DNA of 64,000 bases from Pegoplata infirma (GCA_963921195.1 OY992539.1:156148162-156212161); one strand, 5' to 3'. Counted from the stretch's first letter, positions 11,365-22,695 are shown. Translations and numbers: made by a program. The notes: generated from the sequence alone by a model not told the origin.

Positions 11365-12474
11365 TAGAGTGTCCCTTATTTTGGAAATGTTGGAAATCTT
11401 GAGACGGTACCCGCTCATTTTTTTCCTTTTGACTTAAAAATAACTCAGGAAAAATTTTACGCCCCTAGGACCACGCCTTCCCTACGCGACGGGGCCTTAA
11501 AGAGCGGGGCCTAAAAAATCATTTTTCCATACAAACCAAAAAAATTTTTTTTTGATTTTTAATTTTTTTGTTATTAATTATTATATTACTTGGTTTGCTT
11601 ATTCACGACAAAAAATTTGATTTTGGAGGGATAAGTCTTTCAGCGCTAAAAAATTTTTCGCAAAAAAAAAATTTGGGCGGCCGGGGTCCTACAGTAAAAA
11701 ATTTTTAAAAAATATTTTTTTTTAGTTTTGACCAGCAACGGTTTTAGCTGCTATGTTGCTTTAAATGATATATATTCCAAAAAAAAAATTATTCATATCT
11801 GTGACATCTTTATCTTTTTCGAAAAAAAAAATTTTGAGCCGTAGGAATCCTACGGTAAAAAATTTTTAAAAAATATTTTTTTTTAGTTTTGAAAAGCAAT
11901 GGTTTTAGTTTTTATGTTGTTTTTAATGATATATATTCCAAAAAAAATATTATTCATATTTGTGACATTTTTATCGTGTATCGAAAAAAATCATCAATGC
12001 ATTTTTTACCCTTTTTTAGAACACGATTAAGATGTCACAGATACAAAAAATATTTTTTTATGAATATATATCATTTAAAGCAACATAGCAGCTAAAACCG
12101 TTGCTGGTCAAAACTAAAAAAAAATATTTTTTAAAAATTTTTTACTGTAGGACCCCGGCGGCTCAAAATTTTTTTTTGCGAAAAATTTTTTAGCGCTGAA
12201 AGACTTATCCCACCAAAATCAAATTTTTTGTTGTGAATAAGCAAACCAAGTAATATAATAAATAATAACAAAAAAATTAAAAATCAAAAAAAAATTTTTT
12301 TGGTTTGTATGGAAAAATGATTTTTTAGGCCCCGCTCTTTAAGGGCCCGTCGCGTAGGGAAGGCGTGGTCCTAGGGGCGTAAAATTTTTCCTGAGTTATT
12401 TTTAAGTCAAAAGGAAAAAAATGAGCGGGTACCGTCTCAAGATTTCCAACATTTCCAAAATAAGGGACACTCTA
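11365..12474. mobile_element. hAT-like 1.1-kb foldback element in D
   Basis: The two halves are almost perfect reverse complements, with termini TAGAGTGTCCCTTATTTTGG and its complement. The flanking 8-bp duplication is ATATACAT (11357-11364 and 12475-12482), and the empty site is present once in element A at 5711-5718. The TAGAG start fits the hAT YARNG pattern. Inside, one half carries repeats of AAAATTTTTAAAAAATATTTTTTTT near 11700 and 11865. A 68-codon frame in the centre is not convincing. Confidence 0.8.
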
Positions 12475-12527
12475 ATATACATACATCAAATAATGTAAAA
12501 TTATATGTATTCATTTTTACTCGGGAA

Positions 12528-13362
12528 TATATTTCAATAAGCCATATATTAAAAATATCATTACGCGAAAATTGGATTTCCATTATTTGTATTTGAGTTT
12601 AATTTGCACTAACGAATCTTGAAGCTTACAAAATATTTTGAAAATCCGCTTAGCTTTATCAAGTAAAATTAGTTTACAAGAAAGAATTACTTGAAATATA
12701 AGGTGTTTTAATTACAAAAAATAAAAACTTTTTAATTTAGTCGAACTGTGTAATTGTCCTCGATTTATTAGAAAACATCACATTTTAGTGCTTTATTTAA
12801 GCTAAGCATAATAATATAACTTAAAAGTTATCAAAAAATGACAAAAATTCGATACTTTTTTAGAAAAATATTTTTAGAAAAATTTTGGGTGAAAATCTAT
12901 TTTCATAAAAACTGTTATTATTCGTATTTCTGGCAACAACTGGCAAGAAATACCTGCATGAAAACCTTCAGTTATAAATTTCCTATATAATAAGTTCTAT
13001 ATCGTAATTCGACATGGTTTGTCTGGTTTCGGTTTTGGCAAGCTGCGGAAGTTTCAAAAGTCCTTAAAAAATATTCTTATTATTGACCATACTTCAAAGC
13101 ATATAAAATGTAAGAAGGTCGATATAAAATTTCTTATTAATGTCCAGAATAAGTATAAATCTGTAGCTTTCTTGTACATAAACCGTTTTCAAACCATTGA
13201 TGTAACATGGATAATATGATGTAATTAGTTTAACACTTCTATACATTTTTTTTTAAATATTGGCTACCAAAAATGTTAGTTCATTCGCATATTTAACAAA
13301 GTTAAACACCTAATTGCAAATAATGGTTATTAGTTCGATCAGAACACAACCTTAGCTAGTCC
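12528..13362. other. AT-rich interval, nothing recognised
   Basis: About 835 bp without inverted ends, tRNA-like motifs or credible coding sequence. The 66-codon frame at 13019-13219 has no family resemblance. It could be original intergenic or intronic DNA. Confidence 0.4.
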
Positions 13363-13364
13363 TA

Positions 13365-14165
13365 CACTCATAATAATAACTCTGCAAAATACTCTGTAAA
13401 ATGACTGTAATCTCAATTCAACAGATATTTGACAGAGTTTTCTGTCAAAATACAGATTTAAAGAAAATACTTTGTATTTTGTTGTGACAAAAAAACAAAG
13501 TTTCCTCTGTTATATTACTTTTTACTTTGTAATCTTAATTTTACAGATAATTAACAGAGTTTTCTGCTAAAATACAGATCTAAGCAAAATACTTTGTATT
13601 TTTTTTTATAACCAAAAAAGTTTTTTGTTTTGAGTAGTTTTTGTTACCAAACATCAAAATTTTATCTGTATATTTTTTTTTGAGAAAAATTTGAAAAAGT
13701 AGCAAAAAAAAGTTATCAAAATTTTTTTTTTCAGGAATCTTATAAAAATTTTACAAAATAACATGCATTTAACTAAACGCTGTAAATTTACAGAGCTTTT
13801 TCTGTAATTTTTTTTTTTTTGCATCAAATGTATTTTACAAATATATGTAAATTTACATAGTATTCTTTGTATTATTTAACCAATATTTTACTAGAAACTC
13901 TGTAAATTAACAGTTTTTTTTTTTTGTCCAAATCATTTTACAGAGTTTTATAGTAAAATTACAGAGTTTTCTCTGTAAAAAAGCTTTAATATTTAACCAA
14001 TATTTTACTATAAACTCTGTAAATTAACAGTTTTTTTCTGTCAAAAACATTTTACAGAGTTTTTTAGTAAAATTACCCAGAAATGTTGTTAGCTGGAAAA
14101 GTATGGTGTACTCTGTTAAATTAGCAGAGTTTTTCTGTAATTTAACAGAGTTATTATTTTGAGTG
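13365..14165 (+). mobile_element. CACTC element, copy 1 (801 bp)
   Basis: Ends CACTCATAATAATAACTCTG and the near complement CAGAGTTATTATTTTGAGTG, flanked by TA (13363-13364, 14166-14167). The body is built from ACTCTGTAAATTAACAG-like palindromic phrases. No coding capacity. It is essentially the same as copies at 14312 and 29737 and has the same length, so the family moved recently. Confidence 0.9.
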
Positions 14166-14167
14166 TA

Positions 14168-15530
14168 GGCATTTGTCGTATTTTGACGATCAAAAGCTTA
14201 TTTGAATGCTTTGTTAATATGGCTTCGTATTCTGCATATGGAAATTTAAATTTTAATTCCAAAAGCATTTCCTATGCAATTCAATTTTAAAATGCATTTT
14301 TCCTATGTATACACTCATAATAATAACTCTGCAAAATACTCTGTAAAATGACTGTAATCTCAATTCAACAGATATTTGACAGAGTTTTCTGTCAAAATAC
14401 AGATTTAAAGAAAATACTTTGTATTTTGTTGTGACAAAAAAACAAAGTTTCCTCTGTTATATTACTTTTTACTTTGTAATCTTAATTTTACAGATAATTA
14501 ACAGAGTTTTCTGCTAAAATACAGATCTAAGCAAAATACTTTGTATTTTTTTTTATAACCAAAAAAGTTTTTTGTTTTGAGTAGTTTTTGTTACCAAACA
14601 TCAAAATTTTATCTGTATATTTTTTTTTGAGAAAAATTTGAAAAAGTAGCAAAAAAAAGTTATCAAAATTTTTTTTTTCAGGAATCTTATAAAAATTTTA
14701 CAAAATAACATGCATTTAACTAAACGCTGTAAATTTACAGAGCTTTTTCTGTAATTTTTTTTTTTTTGCATCAAATGTATTTTACAAATATATGTAAATT
14801 TACATAGTATTCTTTGTATTATTTAACCAATATTTTACTAGAAACTCTGTAAATTAACAGTTTTTTTTTTTTGTCCAAATCATTTTACAGAGTTTTATAG
14901 TAAAATTACAGAGTTTTCTCTGTAAAAAAGCTTTAATATTTAACCAATATTTTACTATAAACTCTGTAAATTAACAGTTTTTTTCTGTCAAAAACATTTT
15001 ACAGAGTTTTTTAGTAAAATTACCCAGAAATGTTGTTAGCTGGAAAAGTATGGTGTACTCTGTTAAATTAGCAGAGTTTTTCTGTAATTTAACAGAGTTA
15101 TTATTTTGAGTGTACTCAAGATTCTCATTTATTTTTTTACACATTTGTAAAGTTCAGAATTTTTACTTTCACCTGATGTGCTTAACTTTTACAAAAGTGT
15201 ATTTTCACTATTTTGAATGAAAAACGTTGATTTGCAATATTTCGGTTAATATTTGTCGTATTTTGACGATCAAAAGCTTATTCGAATGCATTGTTAATAT
15301 GGATTCGTATTCTGCATATGGAAATTAAAATTTTTATCCTGAAATGCATTTCCTATTTAAATGCAATGTTAAGATGCATTTTTTCTGTGTATACTCATGA
15401 TTTTTATTTAATTATTTTACACATTTGTAAAGCTCATAATTTTTACTTTCATCTGATGTATGTACTTTACTTTCACAAAAAAACCGTTTGCACTATTTTT
15501 TTCAAAATCTTATTATAAATTTTGTATAGG
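14168..15530 (+). repeat. Tandem duplication of about 275 bp
   Basis: ATTTGTCGTATTTTGACG starts at about 14171 and again at about 15250. The first unit continues through 15113-15248 after its CACTC insertion; the second runs to about 15525. Identity is moderate, so the duplication is older than the insertion. Confidence 0.75.
14312..15112 (+). mobile_element. CACTC element, copy 2 (801 bp)
   Basis: Same ends, length and orientation as copy 1, flanked by TA (14310-14311, 15113-15114). It sits in the first unit of a tandem duplication whose second unit retains the uninterrupted site GTGTATACTCATG near 15388-15400, proving the boundaries. Confidence 0.9.
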
Positions 15531-16122
15531 AAAATTAAAAAATTTAGTTCAATGGAAATTTTTTAAATATGGGTTCAAGTTACAGAATGTAGAAGTATTT
15601 TTTTTTTTAATTTCTAAAAATTATAAACATTTCTGGTATTCCTATACTGGCTTCAAACACTTCAATTTAAGCGTTATCTTCAGTAGGATTTTAAATGTCG
15701 CCTTGTTTCGCTAATGGTAATCGTTTTTCTTATATGAGACATTCCACACCAAATGTCCCGCTACAAAAAAACATGTGTCCCAAGAATTTCAGAATAGGTT
15801 GTATTGATAGCCCTATGTGAAACTTAGAAAATTGAGTTTTTGGTTTTTCAAAACCTGGGCTTTTGGGGGCGTGGCTTAATAAATTGGTAAAATTTTTAAT
15901 AAAATCAAAAATTTGCATTCTTGTATATTTTTTATGGGCTATCAATTAAAAATTTTTATTTTGAAAAAATTTTAGAACCCGTTCTGAAATTTATAGAGTC
16001 CGACCGAAACCAGTTTTTCGAGGCCGAACCGAAACCAAAAAAAATATTCGGCCAAAAAGAGATATTCGGCCGAAAACGAACCGAAACCGAAACTTAAAAA
16101 AATTGCCGCCGCATGAATAAAA
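15531..16122. other. Repeat debris with a hAT-like end
   Basis: No gene. At 15994-16112 lies TAGAGTCCGACCGAAACC followed by several GGCCGAA and CCGAAACCGAA repeats, matching a short piece at 41853-41910. This looks like one terminus of an old hAT-like family; no second terminus was found. Confidence 0.45.
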
Positions 16123-16124
16123 TC

Positions 16125-17804
16125 CCCGAGTAAAAAAAATTATATGACACAATATATAATTTAATATGGGTTCGTATCTATTTCGATATAAACTTATACG
16201 AAAAATGGTTTCATAAGATTTGATCGAATATAATATAATAATCAGTTTATATAACTTTATATCGACTTTGATACGAGTTTTGGTCTAATCCAATGATATA
16301 AAATTATATGAAATTATATTAAAATTTATACAATTTTATAAATCGGATGTTTTTTTTTAGTTTTTAGTAAAAAGTTGAAAAATTAAAAAAATAAAAATAA
16401 GTTGTTCTCGAAAAAAACTTAGATAAATTTCAAAAAATGGAGTCATGTTAAACTTTATATAAAAAAAAACACTTAGAAACTTAGTAAAATTTTAAAAAAT
16501 GGAGTCATATAAAATTTTATATAAAACACATAGAAAAAATTTAAAAAATGGAGTCATATAAAACTTTATACAAAAATATTCGTGATAAAAAAGTTGTGCT
16601 TGGAAAAAACTTAGAAAAATAAAAAAATATGGAGTCATATGAAATTTTATATAAAACACTTTGAAAATATTCGCGATAAAAATATGTTCTTGAAAAACAA
16701 AAATTAAAAAATAATGGAGGCATATAAAATTTTATATAAAACATTTGGAATGAAAAAAATCGCACATACAAATTTATTATATAAATTTATCTCGCAATAC
16801 ATAGTGTCACACATGATCATATCGTGAACCTATATTCAAAATATGCCAACTCAAATTTGACCGAAATGAGTTTCCGATGGAAAATAGCTCCCCTATGCAA
16901 TACCCATCTGTGGTAAAAATTTCAGAGCAAAAAAATAATTTTTTGTCCATTTTTGTTATTCTGCTAACTCAAAGTACATATTTTTTTGGTGAAAATAAAT
17001 GCCAACTCCCATTGTAAATTTCCAAAAATTTTTCAAAATTTTTTTTAAAAAAAATTAGACCACATATCTTATTGCATTTGCCTTTCTGATCACGAATCTG
17101 GTAAAGATTTTGATATCTAATGCCTAGTTTTCGAGATATTGCCATTTTGAAAATATCGGTAAATAGTGTTTGCAAAAAAAAAAATTGCTTATATATATGT
17201 AACTTTCAAACTATTTATCAGATTGAAACATTACGAGTGGGGCAAATAAAGTCAATGATATAAGCTTTCAAAATAGCTAGTTTGGAGTGAGCCTTCTACA
17301 ATAAAGCGTGTGTTACAGAGTGCCAAAGTTGACTACCCTGAAATTAAAAGGCTTTCTGAGCTAGTAACTTTTAAAAATATGCAAAGATTTTTATTTTTTT
17401 TTAGTTTTTGCAATTACCGCACTAAGGAAAACAAAATCCAAAAAAAAAAAAAATTTATAAAAATTTTTCAAAAAAAAATTTATTTTTAGTTTCCGACAAA
17501 ATATGCCAACTCTAAAAAAATATTTGTTTTTTGATATAGTAATAAATGCCATCTCAAAAAAATACGCAACCCAGTGCAAAATATGAAATTTTTGGCATAG
17601 GTAAAAGTTGTTTAGAATATTTAAACCATCTTATGGAAGGTACATTGTTTATTTTTACAATAATATGCAAAATAACTAGTTTTTTAGCTCTCCTGAAAAG
17701 TAAGCTTTTTCGAGTTGGCATTTATTGAATATAGTTCGACGATATATGAAATAATATGACTATATAAAAGTATACAAGATCATATTAAATTATTTTTACT
17801 CGGG
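16125..17804. mobile_element. CCCGAG-family TIR element H (1680 bp)
   Basis: Ends CCCGAGTAAAAAAAATT and ATTTTTACTCGGG with target duplication TC (16123-16124, 17805-17806). The left half repeats AAAATGGAGTCATATAAAA five times (about 16437-16720). The right half is occupied by another insertion at 16835-17729. No transposase. Confidence 0.85.
16835..17729. mobile_element. Nested TIR element with ATGCCAACTC repeats
   Basis: Termini TTCAAAATATGCCAACTC and the complement of TTCAATAAATGCCAACTCG, flanked by TATA on both sides (a TA or TATA duplication). ATGCCAACTC or a close variant recurs internally near 16968, 16992, 17501 and 17546, like transposase-binding subterminal repeats. Several frames of about 60 codons exist but none is recognisable. 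Confidence 0.7.
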
Positions 17805-17935
17805 TCATTCAAAAAATTTATAGATAAATATACAGGACTTAATGTTTTGAACCCATAGGAATTGTTGTATTTATAAAAAAATTATATTTTTTTAAAAACT
17901 TGCAAAAAATTGTAAATTTCTTAGCGGATTGAGAG

Positions 17936-18027
17936 GAAAAAAATATTTGGATTGAGAGGAAAAAAAAACCTTGCTTCGTTTTGTTCAAGTGAACTGAAAC
18001 AAGTAAATTGGAACACGAAATTAAAAA
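17936..18027 (-). repeat. Third copy of the 46.7/54.3-kb repeat
   Basis: AACCTTGCTTC...TTGTTCAAGTGAACTGAAACAAGTA...TGGAACACGAAATTAAAAA matches 54331-54390 in the same orientation and 46733-46795 in the opposite one. It is cut off by the poly(A) end of the non-LTR element at 18028. Confidence 0.65.
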
Positions 18028-18148
18028 TTTTTTTTTTTTTTTGTTAAATATGTACTTTATTATCTGAACAATAAGTGTATAAATCTTACAAAACTAACTT
18101 AAGTACTAGTTACTCCCTAGGAGCCATTTTGAAGAACGGGCCTCTAAA

Positions 18149-19641
18149 TTAAATAGGCGGTAAGTCAGCACGTTGCAGTCTGGTGTGCGTTTGGGTTCGA
18201 GTAAGGGCTCTCGCCAATGTATTTGGGTGGTTCCTGAGCTTTTCAACGTTTTTCATTCTGATGTCCATAAACTCTTCTCTTACAAACGGAATATTTAAGT
18301 CCTGGTGAATGTTGATATTTCTGACGTACCAGGGAGCTCCCGTAATGATCCTCAGAATTTTGGATTGTGCCATCTGTATAAGCTCAATATTAGACATACT
18401 GGCTGTACCCCACAGTTGGATACCATAAGTCCATATTGGTTTTATAATACAATTACACAGGATGACTTTAGAGTCAAGGCTTAGCTTTGAATGCTTATTA
18501 ATTAGCCAATGTAGTTGGCAGGCTTTTAGCTTCATATGAAGCCTCTTGGCTTCTAAGTGTTTTCGCCATGTAAGACGTCTGTCCAAGTGAATACCAAGGT
18601 ATGTAACACTCTCAGACTGTGGGATAATTACACCATTTAATGAGACGGGGGAACAAGACCCCATTCTAAGTGTAAACGTAACGTGCTTAAGTTCATTTAC
18701 TTTAATTCGCCAGTTCTTGAACCAAGTCTCCACAGCTGTAAGATGGTTGCTAAGTCTCAAGGAGGCAACATATGGGTCTGAGTGAGTGCTTATTAAAGCA
18801 GTGTCATCCGCAAATGTTGATGTTGTAATATGTTCAGATATCGGCAAGTCTGACGTAAATATGAGATAAAGAACAGGGCCGAGAACACTTCCTTGAGGAA
18901 CACCTGCATTCATTTTATAATCAGAAGTTGTAGTTTCTTCATATTTCACCCTGAAGTAGGGATTAAGACTCTAAAAGTTTGTGTGTAATAGTTGGTAGGT
19001 GATATTTTATTTTATATAAAAGACCCTCGTGCCATACTTTATCGAAAGCCTGAGCGACATCCAGAAAAACGGCAGAACAATATTTTTTTTTCTTCAAAGG
19101 CTTTCCTAATCTCGCAAGTTATGCGGTTCACTTGCTCTATGGTTCCATGCTTTTCACGAAAGCCGAACTGATGAGCTGGAATACTGTTTGAACTTTCGAT
19201 AATTGGAAGAATCTTTTGAAGAAAAACCTTCTCAAACAGCTTTGATAGGCACGGAAGTAAACTTAAAGGTCTGTATGACAAAGTTAAATCTTTTCCAGGC
19301 TTGGAAATCATTTTGATTTGAGAAATTTTCCATATGTCCGGAAAGTAACCTATTTGCAAGATCGCATTAAATATTTTCGTTAGAACTTCAACCGCTATAA
19401 ATGGTAGGTTTTTTATCATGTTTGGTGTGACTAAGTCATACCCAGTCGCTTTCTTTGGGCTGAGCCGTGTACGTATAATTGTCTCAACATCTTGGGCGTC
19501 AAACCATGTATTACCTAAGTTGTGATCCAAATGCAGAGGCGGATCTGGGAGTATAAAATCATTTTCTGCCAAGTTTGGCTTAAATACAGTTCTTAAATGT
19601 TCTGCAAATGAGTATGCTTTCTCCTCTTCACTGCGTGCCAA
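18149..19641 (-). pseudogene. Non-LTR reverse transcriptase, frameshifted
   Basis: This would copy element RNA at the nicked target. Two frames cover the domain. 19641-19039 carries the N-terminal fingers, with WKISQIKMISKPGKD and the box SYRPLSLLPCLSKLFEK, then a FGFREKHGT motif. 18949-18149 carries VPQGSVLGPVLY, the catalytic FADDTALIST and a YLGIHLDRRLTW thumb motif, ending in a natural stop. The sequence between them (18950-19038) holds a frameshift near an AAAAAA run. Catalytic aspartates survive, so decay is recent to moderate. No RNase H domain is seen downstream, as usual for this clade. Confidence 0.85.
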
Positions 19642-20099
19642 ATTGTCACATTGCTTTCTTAGCGGTGGTTCGTCCTCTACCGGTGCTTTAATTTTAGTAG
19701 CTTTTCAAAGTGAATAGTTCCCTGAACTTTTATGCGATAAACTTTCTACATATACGCTATTTATGCGATCCTCTTCCAAATGAAGGGCTTTTCTAAGGTT
19801 TCTAGTAGCTTCAGACAGCCTCTGCTTTGCAGCAGGGGATCTACTGTTTTGCCATTCTTTTCTTAGCCTTCTTTTGATGGCCAGTAGTTGCTCGATTTCA
19901 GAGTAAGAAACATGAAAATTGCGATTAGAGGAAGCAACGGTAACGGAAGACGAAGAGTGCTCTGCTGCTGATCTCAGAATGGACGTAAAGTCCTGGACAC
20001 TTTAACCTATATCCCCCTCAAATTCCAAAGATGGATTAATGTGGATGTGGCTACTAATGTACTTTTTATATTTTAACCAATTCGTCTTTGACGAAGTGA

Positions 20100-20788
20100 G
20101 TCCACAGGGTGTCTTAACCGAAATTGGTTCATCGATACGTTAAAATTACTGGAGAATGGTCTGAATTGAGATCAAATGATGTTTCAGCAGATAACTTACT
20201 TCTCTCGATATGTTTCATTATCCCAAAATCGATATGATCGGGAATGTTTCTTGGATCTGAAGGCCAATAGGTCGGCGATATAACGTCCAGACTATTTCTC
20301 CGATCAATAAGAGCACAGTAAAGCTGTCTTCCCCTTGGGTTTGTTAGACGTGAACCCCAATAGGTGTATTTCGCATTGTAGTCTCCACAAGCTAGGAAGC
20401 GATTACCAAGAGTCTTGAAAAAATTTTCATATTATATCTTAGATACTGAAAATCGCGGAAGACAGTAAACTGATGTCAGAGTTAGTCCTCCTCCTACACA
20501 ATCAAGATGTATTGAGGTGGCTTGAAGGTAGATTGTAGAATAAGTTTCCATAGCATGGTGCTTAATTCTACTTTTCACCAAAATACCTGTATCACCGTGA
20601 GCCTTACCGTCAGGGTGATTTGTTTTGTGGAATGTATAAACTGGGATTTGAAAATTATATCTATTCGTGAGGTGGGTTTCTGATAACAATAACACATCGA
20701 TGTTATTGTTGTGCAAAAAATTAGATATCTCAGCCTTATGCTGGTTTACGCCGTTTGCATTCCAAAAACATATTTTAAACAAACGCAT
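20100..20788 (-). pseudogene. APE-type endonuclease of ORF2, frameshifted
   Basis: The frame at 20788-20432 starts MRLFKICFWNANGVNQHK and includes the LLLSETHLT metal-binding motif and GDTGILVK, as in AP-endonuclease-like domains that nick the genomic target. The remainder, with PDHIDFGI and a terminal SDHSPVIL motif, is readable from about 20340 to 20140 in another frame. ORF2 starts by a one-base overlap with the ORF1 stop (TAATG), an arrangement known from several non-LTR elements that use termination-reinitiation. A further frame-broken linker lies between 20100 and 19641. Confidence 0.8.
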
Positions 20789-21775
20789 TATTTTTTTGAT
20801 AGGAGAGCCTGCAAATTGTTATTTTGCGCTTTTAGCTCCTCTATTGTACCTTGCACGTATGTCATAAAAGCATTCATTGTGCTTTGCATTGTAGACATGA
20901 AATTAGTCATTGACTGCATAAGGGTGAAAAACATTGATTCCACCCCTCCCGTATTAGGGGGATTGCAGGGTTGCTGAGAGCCCGTTATTAACGCATTAGC
21001 GTATGTGTTACTAGCACTACCTAAAGAAGTATGTGCCTCAGATGAAACTGGAGTATGAGTCACGAGTGGTACTGCGCTCTGATTCATTGCAGTTAAAGGC
21101 GGCGCATTAGGTACGGCCAGTGGTTGAAATGTTGAAAAGGTTGAAATGATAATAGTTGGCCTCTTGACTGATTTTGTTTTTTTTTTTTTTAAGTTTTACT
21201 TTAAGTTCCTTATAAATTGGGCATCCCCGATATTTTGAAGAGTGGTTATTTCCGCAATTACTACATTTTTTTCACCTCCGCCATTTATAATCACGGTACA
21301 CTCTGATGAAGAGTGTAAATCGCCACATACAGGACAAACTGTGCTTAAAGTACAATAGGTTCTTGTGTGTCCATACTCTTGACAGTTTGAGCATTGAACT
21401 GGGCCACTTCGTTTAAGCGGTTCTTCTACTGAAACTCTACGATGCAGAAGGTATCGTTCCGAGTAGATGGGATGAATTTCATTCTTTTTCAGCTTTTTGG
21501 ATTCAGGCTCCAGCTCAACTCGAAACATTGGTTGAGGAACTTTTGCTCTGTTAAAAATGTTAACTACAACTTTCACTTTATAGCCCTTTTCTTCAAAATG
21601 GAGGTTTAGCCTCTTTACGGGTACTACTCGGATTTTGTAAATCAGTATCTGGTTCATCCAGAACTGAAAAACGATTGTTATTTAAGGGATTAGTGTTATC
21701 ATTATTAGTGTTACTATTATGAACTTTCTGTTTTTTTGTTTCACTATTGTTATTATTTTTTTGTGGGCTACGGAC
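20788..21775 (-). pseudogene. Non-LTR ORF1 (gag-like) with zinc knuckles, broken
   Basis: ORF1 proteins bind element RNA and form ribonucleoprotein particles. A frame at 21657-21196 has the CCHC pair CSNCQEYGHTRTYC and CPVCGDLHSSSEC, typical of Jockey-clade ORF1. The frame at 21087-20788 supplies the C-terminus, rich in Met/Gln/Asn and possibly coiled, ending in the TAA that overlaps the ORF2 start. A poly(T) stretch at 21178-21190 accompanies the frameshift between them. The N-terminal frame (to 21859) runs into hAT sequence at 21776, so residues upstream of RSPQKNNNN are not ORF1. Confidence 0.8.
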
Positions 21776-22695
21776 CAGTGAAGCAAGCCGGTCGGCGCAG
21801 CTGACAGCTGAGTCGCTAAGCCGATATTTTTCCACGAGCCGCGCCGCCGCCGATATCATCGGCTGATCGGCGGCTCAAACTCCAGCCGATTTTTGCGGTT
21901 TTGAAATTAAAAAGAGCATATTCCGCAATTTTGTTCCATTTGGATATTAATATTTCTAAAAGTCAAATTGGAATTCAAAAAGGCCCAAATAAAATATAGA
22001 AATCACAACTGCAATTAAAAAGTTCGCATTCTTAGAAAAACTAATTGAGAATTACAATTTCTGAATGACTATTGACCTATTCCAAATTTCAAATGAAATT
22101 TCTAAGTTTCAATACTTCTTTTCTACACTCAAAAAATTATGAAGGTAAATTCCAGATAATATTCACTTAAAATAAATGAAATTTTATTTCAAAACCATTC
22201 CACTGTTTTTTCATTTAAATAAAATCATATTACAGTCAATTTGTAATATTAATTTAATTACTAACCAAATCATTAAAAAACTAATGAATATTTACTTACT
22301 TTGTATTGGAAAACATTAGAACTGTAGAATAAATTTTTAACTGCCAAAATTGAATGTAACGGAAAAATTATTTTTAAGACAGTAAATTCTTTTTTTAAAC
22401 TACAGAAATTATAGAAAACAAGAAATCCTTTATAAAATAAGTGATTTTTCTTTTAAAAAAAACATCACTGATTACATTTTAAAATAACCTACAAACAGTT
22501 AATGACATACTTCTCTTAGTGTAGATTTCATTTGCCTTTTTTGAATTTCAACTAAACTTTTCTCAAATTTAATTGCGATTGCTGAATTTTAATTGTCTGT
22601 TTTATTTGTGTTTTATATTGTTGGACTTTATATTTTATAATTTAATAGGTATATTAGTTCGGTTTGAGTCCTTATTATTTCTGAGAAATAATAAC
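21776..22695. mobile_element. hAT-like element with AAGCCG termini, partial
   Basis: It starts CAGTGAAGCAAGCCGG and continues through a GC-rich CGGCGG stem, then AT-rich sequence. It is the reverse complement of 44875-45390, the right part of the complete element at 43364-45390. It interrupts the non-LTR ORF1. Homology ends near 22695 and no right terminus was found, so the copy is truncated or rearranged. An insertion at 22126-22521 splits it. Confidence 0.7.
22126..22521. mobile_element. CACTC/CACTA-ended miniature element (396 bp)
   Basis: Left end CACTCAAAAAATTATGAAG, right end ...CTTCTCTTAGTG, flanked by TA (22124-22125, 22522-22523). The reverse-complement paralogue at about 45045-45060 lacks the insertion and reads through the site, which confirms the ends. 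The two termini are only partly complementary. The interior is AT-rich without coding sequence. Confidence 0.75.

Larger units (their letters stand above)
7231..12525. mobile_element. CCCGAG-family TIR element D, complete
   Basis: Ends CCCGAGTAAAAA and TTTTTACTCGGG with flanking AA on each side (7229-7230 and 12526-12527). It carries three later insertions: 8727-9151, 10127-11039 and 11365-12474. Removing them leaves about 2.8 kb. The internal order is terminus, GATCCG-rich repeats (7280-7445), tRNA-like module (7699-7769), three subrepeats of about 220 bp, then ATATAATTATA-rich tail. No transposase frame. Confidence 0.85.
18028..21775 (-). mobile_element. Jockey-clade non-LTR retrotransposon, defective
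   Basis: Minus-strand order is ORF1 with zinc knuckles (21775 to 20788), ORF2 endonuclease (20788 to about 20100), reverse transcriptase (19641 to 18149), a short 3' UTR with AATAAAG (18055-18061) and a poly(A) of 15 (T-run at 18028-18042). Reading is broken by frameshifts in ORF1 and at least twice in ORF2. The 5' side ends where a hAT-like terminus begins at 21776; the missing 5' end was not found. An APE-type endonuclease, an FADD box and a gag-like ORF1 fit the Jockey clade. Confidence 0.85.

Noticed and set aside
1..12525. A 5-kb segmental duplication (1-5761 versus 8662-12525)
   Set aside because: The match ends exactly at the TIR terminus and the flanks differ, so these are two copies of one transposon family, not a genomic duplication.
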